NCBI GenBank assembly: GCA_037349105.1
Contig: JAYJMM010000114.1
Coordinates: 3,463,501 to 3,527,500, forward strand
Direction: 5' to 3'
Source: Limnomonas spitsbergensis
Lineage: Eukaryota; Chlorophyta; Chlorophyceae; Chlamydomonadales
DNA length: 64,000 bases
Shown: positions 55,537 to 64,000 of the stretch, one piece after another
Numbering within the stretch: position 1 is the stretch's first letter
Layout: each line of letters begins with the position of its first letter
Notes under the pieces: generated by a model
Database searches by the model: none
What the model was told of the DNA's origin: nothing
What the model saw: only the letters and a program-made list of their open reading frames with translations
Program-made: the position numbers and the translations under genes

Positions 55537-58500
55537 ATGCAGCGCCCGAGGGCTGCCACCGGTGCTAAGCTTTCAGTGCCCAAGCCCGTAAACTTGCCAT
55601 CGATCAAGAAGGTACGATTTGTCAAAGCCAACATCCTGACCATCTTCCAAGCAGTCTCAGCTCATCAGAATAGGACGTAATATCGTGGTTCATTCGTGTA
55701 GGAGCATGCCGGGAATGATCCGACCACCCAGCTTGTCCCTGCGAGTGGAGGATCGGGGACGTGGACCAAGCCCGAAGAAGCAACCGCTGCTGAGTCTGCA
55801 TCCCAGCCGATAGTATCCTCGTCCACTTGGGCTTCAGCTCAGGGCGCAGGACCCTGGCAGCCTCCTGCAGGACCTCCCGCTACTGCTATTCCGACCGCGG
55901 CCCCGACATACCGAGGGCCCGCGGACCGCTTGCTCAATCCCTCTGAGTATCCCAGCTTGGCTGCCAGTGCCAACGCTGAGGCCACAGCTGCCGCACAGAG
56001 CCGGCTTGTCAAGCCGGGTCAGGATCAACGGGTGAGCTCGAGTCAAAAACCACTTAAGCCCGAATTCCACGCAGCAGCGATGCCCACGTCTGGATAGACC
56101 AGAGCAGTTCCTTTTTGACTGCACATCTATACAGCAGAAACGCTCAAATACATGGCGTTAAGCATGGCAGATGCGGGACACGTGAATGGTGACCTGTCAT
56201 GGCACCACGTAGGGCGCATGCCTGACTGTATTTGGCAGAAACCAGTCAGCTTGGGCCCGTGCGGTGCAGCTTCGAAGCATGTCAGTTGTCCAGAAATTTT
56301 ACGGGAGGATGCATGGAATCCTGGCCTTCTGGATGTCCTCTTCTTCCCATACCTCCCATACCTTGAGTGATCTCCTGGGCGTTTTTTCCCTGCAGGACTT
56401 GCGCTGGGCGGATGATGAACGAGCTGGAGCTGGAGCTGGAGCGGAGGGATGGAGAGGAGGGGGTGACTGGTGAGACTGAGAGCATGCTTGGTCATCCAGT
56501 GTTGTGTTCAAGGGAGGATGATTCGCCATGCAGCCCATGGTTGCACTTGATATGAGCACATAAAGGAAACCAAAAGCCATCCAGATGTGAGCTGGGTTAT
56601 GATGGGTTAAGGAAAAGGCTTGGAAGATGGGAGGTGCACCTCCGCCAAGCCATGTGGAGATTGTGGAGAGAACAGCATCTGCAAGGGAGGGGGATTGGTC
56701 GAAATGCATCATATTATGCATCATACGACCCTGTTTATGTGCGTTGCACCGACTCGGACGATTAGAACCTGACATCGTCCTTTTTTTGACGTCATCTTTT
56801 ACCGCAGGAGCCGGGCAGATGGCTTTGATGACGAGCGCTTTGTTGCCGACCGGCCCCCGGGCGGCTGGGGAGTGGAGGGCTACTCCCAGGGTGGCGATGC
56901 CCGCCATGGCCGATACGATTACGACGGGCCTTACGGGCCCAGGGGTGGTGGCTACGACGATGACGGCAGGGACGGTGGAGGCAGGGGAGGAGCCAGGGGG
57001 GGACATGGTGGCGGCGGTGGTAACTACGGTGGCGGCGGTGGTGGCAGCTATGACCAAGGGTACGGTCAGCCGCCAGCGCATGGGCCAGCCTACCACAACC
57101 AGCGCGCGGGGGGAGGCGGAGGAGGGGGCTACAACGACGCACACCACCCTCCGCCGCCCCCGCCCCCGCGACGGGGAGGCGGACACCAGGACCGATACGA
57201 CGGGCCGCAATCGGGGTACAACGGCGGCTATGACCCGTACGAGGACCGCGGGATCCTCCCTCCTCCGCCCCCTCAGCGCGGTGCACAGGTAGAATGATTG
57301 GATGTTCCAAGGGCCGGTTTCTCTCAGTGCATGTAGGAGGCATCGATGTTTCAGGCTCATCAAAGTGGATGTATCAGGCATCAGCCTTTTAGGGTCGGCT
57401 ACTCTTAGTCTTAGTGCAGTGCAGGTAGGCATTGGCAGTGTGCCTGGAGGCATTGGCAGTGCATGCAGGCGGCACCGGCATTTAGGGTCGGCTCTACGTC
57501 AGCGCAGCATCGGTGGATTGCCAGATACAGGGTCATGGCAATGTAGGGTTGAGGGCGCACATGGTCGGGGGGGTGGGGTGAAAGAGGCTTTTGAATTATG
57601 ATAGCATGAGAGCTCAATCTCCTTGGGGCGTGGGGTCCACGGAAACAGCATGGACCGGCTGAACATGTCAAGCCGCATGGTCGCTGGCTTTCTTGTTTCC
57701 TCCGCATTCTTTGACCCCACTGGATGCAAAGCCCTGTTTTGAAACCTCCTGATGCGTTTGGGCTGCACGAACTGAGGAGATCCCTACTCATTTCATTAAC
57801 CTGTTTGAAACCCCCCTGGTGCGTTTGGGCGACACGGACTGATGAGGTCCCCACTCTTTGCAAATATCTGTTCTGAAACCCTGTTGTGTTTGGGCCACAC
57901 AGCTGACGGGGAGCCCACTGGTTGCAAAGCCCATTGTTTGGGGGTTGCGCAGACTGAAGGTGACTACACTCGGAGCACAGTTGTTCTGAAACCCCATTGC
58001 GTCTGGGCTGTGAAGGCTGACGAGGACCCCACTTGATGCAAGTGCCTGTTCTGAAATCCCTGTCGTGTTTGGGCTTCACAGATTGAGGAGGCTGAGGAGG
58101 AGGACGACCCTGAGCGCCGCGCCTTCCAAGCGGAGCTGAGGCGGGTGGCGGCTGATCTAGAGCGGGTAGGTGCCCTGTAACCTGGATGCATTAACCCTGT
58201 CTCGTAGGAGGAGTTTAAGTGGCTGCGGACTTCGGAGAGGGGGGAGGTGTTCAGAGGTGGACAAGTGACTGTGGGGAATGGGAGGGGATAGGAGCAACAG
58301 GCAGGGGGGGGGAGGGAATGGGAATGGGCGGGAATGGGAGGAACTCGTAAGGAGGGAGGTGTTAAGAGTGGACAAGTGAGGTGATGGTTGCAGATTTGGG
58401 TGCTGTCTGTGTGTGAGCAGTCGTCGATGGGCATGAATAGCCCCTTTCTGTGAGCCTAGATTATGGCTCATGAACATCAAGGGGGTCTGGTCGGACTGAA

Positions 58501-61500
58501 GTGCTCCCGTGCTGAATGCCAGCGTTATGTGGAGTAGAAAACTTGACTACTCTATACAACTTTTTTCACATAAGAATTCTCCTGTGAAATTTACTAGGGC
58601 TGCATGCCCAATTTTAACAGAAGCTGAAGTTTTTTTTTGTCAGGGACCTGCCTGCAGATGTTTTCACCTGTCTTTCCCCAATCCTGCTTTCAGCGCAAGA
58701 ACGAGGAGCGCGGAGAAACAGGTTCGGACAAGCGCAGCGCTCCGCACCATGACAACGAAGACGCCTCGTCGTCGAGGTCCCGAGGGGACAGCCAGGCCGC
58801 GAGCGATGGCGAGGGACAGCCTGTGGTGAGCCTGGGGTTGAGGGATCTTGACCGTCCCGCGGCGGGTGGCCCAAGCAGCAGGCCCCTTGCTGCATCAAGC
58901 CCTGCCAGCGGTAGGGTTAAGGGTTAAGGGCATCTTAGCCTTAACCCTAAAGCCCAGGCAGCAGGCGCCATGCTGCACCAGGCCTTAGGTGGCGACGTAG
59001 CTAAATTGTAGCTGACTCACCCTGAAATAGAAATAGACAGTGGGCATCTCAGAGAGCAATATCTGCTGCGACTGCCTACGGATGGTGGCCCAAGCAGCAG
59101 GCGCCTTGCTGCACTAAGCCCTGCCAGCCGTAGGCCTGAAGATATAACTTCATTGCAGCGGAATCAGAGCCGCATCGTAGCTGAATAAAAGCTGCATGAT
59201 AGCGTCATTGCTGCAGAAGCAGAGCTGCTTTGTAGCTGAATTAAAGCTGCATGATAGCTTCATTGCAGCAGGATTAGAGCTGCTTTGTAGCTGCATGATA
59301 GCTGGATTTAGCTGCGTTTTAGCTGAAGCAGCCTGGAAGTATCCAGTGGTTGGAGCGGATCGACGCGCCGAGCTTGGACTGGCTGTTGCTTGCAATGTTT
59401 TGGTATTGGACCTTGGGTCTTTGTTTGGCTTTGGCCTCGGTCTCGTAGCTTTTGCCAGCCACCGGCCTGTACCTCTCCAGCATCTTGACGGATGTCTGAT
59501 GTTTCTTCTGCCCACCACCCCTGTCAGCAGCATGACACCGTACCTCATGGAATTGAAAGATGCGTTCCAGTGCTTCCCTGCGTCACGCTGACAGCACTGG
59601 CTTAGCTTACAGCAGTGACTCTGACAGCGGCTAAACCGCACCACTGCTACGCCGCTTGCTGAGTTTAGGGTTCAGAAACCCTTAATCCTGAACCCTTCAG
59701 GATTAAGAGTTTCTGAATCCTTTAATGAACAGCATTGACAATTTGACACTGACAGTGGCTGCACTGCACCAGTGCTACACTGGTTGTTGAGCTTGTGGCG
59801 GTGTCCATGGACGCATGTTCCCGCACCCAAGTGCTGTCCCATTGCCACCCTACAGCATGGCCGTTTTCAAATCTTGCATGGCGGCCACCATGCGTTACCC
59901 TTGGAGTCCCCTTTTGCCCCCATGCAGCATGGTCGCTCAAAGTCATGCCTCATGGCCTCCATGCAGCATGGCCGCTCAGAGTGTTGTCTCATTGCCTCCA
60001 TGCAGCATGGCCGCCCCACCAAGTCCCGCATGGCCCCCGCCGCCCGCGAGGGGCCTGAGGATGACCTGGAGAGGCAGCGCCGTGAGCGTGCGAGCGAGAA
60101 GCTTAAGCTGCTGGAGCTGCAGATGGCGGCGCGGACAACGGCGGCGGTCAGCGACGCGCCCCCCTGGAAGAAGCCCAAGGAGGAGGTGAGGCCGGGAGGG
60201 TGGGGCGCCCTCTTCTCATCTCTGGGCAAGCAGCGCTGTTTTTTTGATGTCGAGGTGCACGAGTTTGTTGCGCAGTCCATGCTACGAGCATCTGATTGGC
60301 AGACCTGGGGTGGGTCATCTGTATGACCTGGATACCTCTCTTAGTCCCTCCTTTTCAATTTTTTAACTTCCTTTTCCTTCTCTGTTTCTCTTCTCCTTTT
60401 TCTTCCCTTCCCTCCTTTCCTGCCCCTGATCCTCTGCCACGTGTCGCGTGCTTGCAGGAGGTTGAATGCGAGGAGGACCGCGAGGGACATCATCCGGCGC
60501 GGCTTGAGGCCCCGGACCAGGGTGAGGGAGGGGTGCAGGGCCACTTCCTCAGATCTAGATCTACAGTGCCCAGGGATCCCGTGCAACTTCCTCAGATCTA
60601 GATCTACTGTGCCCATGAGGCCCCGGACCAGGGTGAAGGACAGAGGGCTGCTGCCCCCCTGCTAGATGCCTCTGGCAGGCAGGCCCCCGGGCCCCCCTAG
60701 AGTTCTTGGATTTGTTCTGGGATTGGACCTTGTGGCATGGTGTCGCTGCGCTGCCAGTCTCTTCTAGCATGTCCCCTGTCCAAAACACCCGCATTCGCCC
60801 TGAAATGCCCTGATATGGCTCTGGACAATAACATTTCTCCTGTTGTTGCACAGGCAAAGCACCCACGCACGTTTCCTGACCCCCCAAGCACTCGGATCCG
60901 CCCTTAAGCTAAACCTAACCCTCCCCAGACTCCAAGATATGCTCTTGAAGCCTGCCTGAACCTTGCTTGCTTCCGCTGCACTCGCAGAACCCGCAGGCGT
61001 GCGACCTCCCCCCCCGGGCCTTGTCGGAGGGATCAGCAAGCACGGGGCAGGCCCCCAGCTTGGGCCTGCAGACAGTCAGGTCCTACCCCCGCCCCCGCCA
61101 CTGCCTCCGCCGCCGCCGCCGCCACGCCCGGGACCGCCCCAGCCTTTGTCTCAGGACATCCGGAACATGCCCCACCACCAGCAGCAGCAGCAACAACAGC
61201 ACGGCGGCCCAAGGGACGTGCCTGGGATACACGTCAGCAGCCAGCAGAAGCCACAGCAGCAGCAGCAAGTCCAGATCAAGCAGCAGCATCAGCAGCCGGT
61301 GCCTCATGCGCCACCTTTGACGCTCCTGCAGCACGCGCCGACGCAGCAGCGGCCGGTGCCAGCTGTGAGCCACCATCAACAGCAAGAGCCGCAGCGGCCG
61401 ATGCCGATGCCGGCCAGCAGCGCCCTTTTCGGGTCGTTTGACGACGATCTGCTCAAGGAGCTGAGCAAGGTGCCGCAGCCGGGGCGGCAGGTCTTGGTGG

Positions 61501-64000
61501 AGCAGCTGGGGAGGCAGGCCCAGGCGGAGCAGGACAGCAGGCGGCAGGCGCTGGTGGAGCAGGACAGCAGGTCCAAGCCTTGGAGGCCAGGTAATGGGCA
61601 GCTTCTCTTTGGCTTCTGAAGCCTGGAGTGAAGATGAGCTTGCAAGTTTGAATTCGTGGAATACACCATGCTGTGTCTCATGATTGGCTTGATGAAGCGG
61701 TGTGTTTATCGCCTCCATTTAATCAGTCGGTGTCTAGTGTCTACCCTCTCTCTCTGCTTGCGGCGCAATTGCGTTGCTGCTCACTCGTGGATCATCTTTT
61801 CTCAATGTAACAGTGCCGTGTATTTCACCTCTCACGCCTCTGGCAGCGCAGTGCGCCACGCCTGTGCTGCTGACCACTGAACAGTTTCTGACATAAAGCA
61901 CCTCTTCGCAGATGAGGGCAGTTGAATCATAGACATCCTTTTCTTTATTGAACAGCTATTTAAAATTTCAAATCTCCCGCCTCTTCGCAGCTGAAGGTGC
62001 CCCGCCCTCGCTGCTGACGCACGGAGCACCGCTGCATCAGCAGCAACCAGAGCATGTGGTGGAGGTCTTGAAAGAGAATGAGGATGGGTGGGTTTGAATG
62101 CGCGAATGGTTTATCTGGAACAGGAATGGGTAGAGACCTGTATTCTGAGTACCACAGACTTGAACGATGCGTCCTTTTGCCGCATATCATGATAACCGTA
62201 TGTACCATGTACTTCGCGTTGCCAATGTACTTCACTTACACTGGTAGTGCTGCTGTACTAGTCGTTTGTTTATAATAGTACTTCTGGATTCGGTGCTGAT
62301 CAAGTGATGACGTGGTCCAGAGCGTGGTAGTGGTGATACACCCTGAACTGATTCAATAGTGTGGCTTGCGTTTGTCATTTCGCGAAATGTATGCTCTGCA
62401 CCGTGGCACCTTGCAGCACGAAGGACCAGGTGTTTTTCACTGGCTTCGACACTTTCTACATGTTTTCACTTGCTTCCAATTGAAAGCCCTAGGGTTCACA
62501 AAATCCATTTCATGTAGAACCTGTTTTATACACAGTTCCCTCCTTGCACTCGTAGGGTCCCGGAGATACATTTCATCTAACCGTGTTATGCACCTTCCCC
62601 CCTTCAGTCCTAGGGGCCAGGAGCTTCCTGCCGGCAACCGCGGGGACCGTGGGCGCAACGGGCGGGGTGTCGCCATCAAGGGCGTCCGTGGGGGGGTTCC
62701 CTCCAGGGAAGCGTCAGCCTCCTCCGCCGAGGGCCTAAGTGGCAAACCGCGGGGCGCAGCAGGCAACGGCGAGCGGCCCGGCAGCGGCCCCTCCTCCCTG
62801 CGCGGCCGTGGGGGCAGCGGGGTGCGCGGCCACGCCCGGGGCAGCAACGGCCTGGCTGACAACGGGGTTGAAGGCGGTGGTGCAGACGCCTCGGTGGGTA
62901 TGTGGGGCGGAGGCGGAGGTGCACGCGGCGGGGATGGCCCAGGCGGGCGGGAGCCCGCCCGGGGCGGGCGTGCTCCATCGAATGTTCCGCCCCGCTCCGG
63001 CAACAACCACCGCCCCGTGCAGCTGCTTCAGCACCCTTCGGAGGCGGCGGCGGCTTCCGCCGCAGTGATGGCCGCAGTGGCGGACGTGGGCATGTTGCGG
63101 GTGCCGTTGGCAGCGTCGGGGGTGGAAGGCAGCTGGGTGGGCCCGGGGCCCGCAGCGCAGGCTCCAGCAGCCGCGCCCGGCAAGGTCGCCGCGGGAGGTG
63201 GACCGTCGCTGGCTGACCCAGTGGTTGAGTTTGATCGACAGGTAAAAAGATGTTTGGTCTTTGGTCTTTAGGGGTGCATAAAGAGGTTGAGAGCCGCATG
63301 CGGCGCAGATAAAGGAGGGGTGGCTTATTAAGGCTTACGTGAGTGATGGTGTACCATTGGAACATAAACACAAAATTGCACACGGTTAGGTGTCCCTAAA
63401 TCAGAATGATGGGTCTTGTTGTCCGATTGGACCTTCTGCTTTGAGGGTTGGATGCCTTTTGAACCCCAGTGCGCTTTCCTGTTTTCAACCTGTTGTCTGC
63501 TGGGACCTCCCGCCTTGATGGTTGGGCGCTTTCTGAACCCCAGCACGCCCCTCTGCCTCGGATAAAGGATGCAAACCCTTGCTTTGATGGTTGGACGCCT
63601 CCTGACCCCTGCGCGCCCACTCGTACACCCTGACCTGCTTTCAGGTGGGACCCAAGCCTGCACACGCGAGCTCCGCCCCAGATCTCCAGCCAGGGCACAT
63701 TGCGGTCGCCGCCAAGTCAGCGGCCTCGTTGAACAACGGCAGCCTGTTGGCGCTGCCCGCAGATCTTACCCTGGAGATGTCGCTGCCGCCTCCGCCTCAG
63801 CAGCAGCAACAGCAGCAGATGCGGCCGCCCATGGGTGGGTACTCTTCCGCTGGCTCGGCAGGCGGCGTAGGCGCTGTTCAGCAGCAACAACAACAGCAGC
63901 AGCATGTGGGGAGGGCCGTCGGTGGACCTTTTGGCTTCAGTTCCGGAGGCCCGCCCCCTGCTAGGCACGAGCCGACGCAGGGGCCGAGGGGCGGGGCGCC
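55537..64000 (+). CDS. BAT2/PRRC2 N-terminal domain protein, MOS1-like (3' end outside window)
   Basis: Exons: 55537-55611, 55702-56031, 56396-56469, 56808-57288, 58082-58165, 58694-58825, 60006-60185, 60458-60521, 60988-61590, 61991-62087, 62608-63241, 63645 to beyond 64000; at least 1036 aa, all GT-AG and in phase. The ATG at 55537 is the first in frame. Residues 10-45 read KLSVPKPVNLPSIKK, then GNDPTTQLVPASGGSGTW, and near 110 NPSEYPSLAA: this is the order of the BAT2 N-terminal domain (compare VPKPINLPS and DFPSLG in Arabidopsis MOS1, ANLPSLK and EEFPTL in animal PRRC2). Then DLRWADDER (136-144), a Gly/Tyr/Arg-rich RGG-like stretch (about 190-290), an ERQRRERASEKLKLLELQ coiled-coil segment (about 410-430; cf. 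the RARQRREEE helix of PRRC2/MOS1), Gln/Pro-rich tracts (500-620) and Gly/Arg-rich C-terminal parts. MOS1 controls expression of an immune receptor gene in Arabidopsis; PRRC2 proteins act in mRNA translation and granules. Role here is inferred: nuclear/cytoplasmic RNA regulation. Confidence 0.88.
57690..58095 (+). repeat. Acceptor-side junction array before MOS1-like exon 5
   Basis: About six units of 60-80 bp. The real junction is GTGTTTGGGCTTCACAG|ATTGAGGAGG at 58082. Copies upstream read TGCGTTTGGGCTGCACGAACTGAGGAG, TGTTTGGGCCACACAGCTGACG, TGGGCTGTGAAGGCTGACGAG and similar, each followed by CCCCACT-GATGCAA and GTTCTGAAACCC. Confidence 0.85.
59850..60010 (+). repeat. In-frame 39 bp acceptor-side array before MOS1-like exon 7
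   Basis: CCATGCAG|CATGG occurs at exact 39 bp steps (its first C at 59920/59959/59998) with the last one used as the acceptor at 60006; an older, diverged copy lies near 59850. The units are open in the exon frame, so use of an upstream acceptor would add 13 or 26 residues starting HGR. Confidence 0.85.
60508..60640 (+). repeat. Donor-side duplication of MOS1-like exon 8
   Basis: The exon end GAGGCCCCGGACCAGG|GTGAGG at 60521 is repeated at 60616 as GAGGCCCCGGACCAGG|GTGAAG. Between them CTTCCTCAGATCTAGATCTA occurs twice. Confidence 0.9.
62480..62620 (+). repeat. Acceptor-side duplication before MOS1-like exon 11
   Basis: Two to three diverged units of about 60-80 bp: CCCTAGGGTTC near 62488, CTCGTAG|GGTCCCGGAG near 62550 and the real CCTTCAG|TCCTAGGGGCCAG at 62608, linked by ATTTCATGTA/ATTTCATCTA and GTTTTAT/GTGTTAT phrases. 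Confidence 0.6.
63420..63655 (+). repeat. Acceptor-side junction array before MOS1-like exon 12
   Basis: Three diverged units of about 70-75 bp upstream of the real CTGCTTTCAG|GTGGGACCC at 63645: CTGCTTTGAG|GGTTGGATGC (63434), CCGCCTTGAT|GGTTGGGCGC (63512), TTGCTTTGAT|GGTTGGACGC (63582), each followed by CTGAACCCC-GCACGC-like text. Confidence 0.75.

Overview
The window is nuclear DNA from a eukaryote, most likely a green alga (chlorophyte lineage) that builds cilia at some stage. The signs are many GT-AG introns of 50 bp to 4 kb, TTTAGGG-type (plant/green-algal telomere-like) motifs scattered in introns, plant-type transcription factors, a plant MOS1-like protein and a PACRG-family ciliary protein. 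Species was not determined. No bacterial operons, rRNA, tRNA or CRISPR arrays were seen.

Most long open frames here are artefacts of tandem repeats. I rebuilt genes by joining short exons whose splice sites, phases and protein families agree. Five gene models result. (1) 6999-9092, minus: a complete [17 protein letters not shown]-type two-MYB factor, 7 exons, 204 aa. (2) 11498-23269, minus: a complete bZIP-like regulator, 8 exons, 520 aa. (3) 23864-32847, plus: a PACRG-like (ParcG family) protein, 10 exons, 509 aa, using one GC-AG intron; it is head-to-head with gene 2 across a 594 bp spacer. (4) 37444-47594, minus: a CCHC zinc-knuckle protein of the AIR/ZCCHC7 kind, 9 exons, 626 aa. (5) 55537 to the window end, plus: a BAT2/PRRC2/MOS1-type protein, 12 exons seen, at least 1036 aa, 3' end outside the window. 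In all five, every exon-exon phase closes without a frameshift.

Between genes lie a 5'-truncated non-LTR retrotransposon (51263-52955) with several short copies of its 3' end, two MITE-like inverted-repeat elements (45365-45537 and 50041-50460), a repeated roughly 220 bp unit (9588 and 35425), and an interspersed family built round a GGCCGTAGGCC core.

The most striking feature is in the introns. At least 18 exon-intron junctions are followed or preceded by tandem arrays whose units are degenerate copies of that same junction, that is, the exon edge plus its 5' or 3' splice site. Donor-side arrays trail the exon; acceptor-side arrays precede it; some exons have both. Examples include a tandemly repeated GC donor (26418-26828), an in-frame 33 bp donor array (43047-43230), an in-frame 39 bp acceptor array (59920-60010) and a roughly 26-copy 68 bp donor array (28571-30345). 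I infer that introns at this locus have grown by repeated duplication of splice junctions, leaving rows of potential alternative splice sites.
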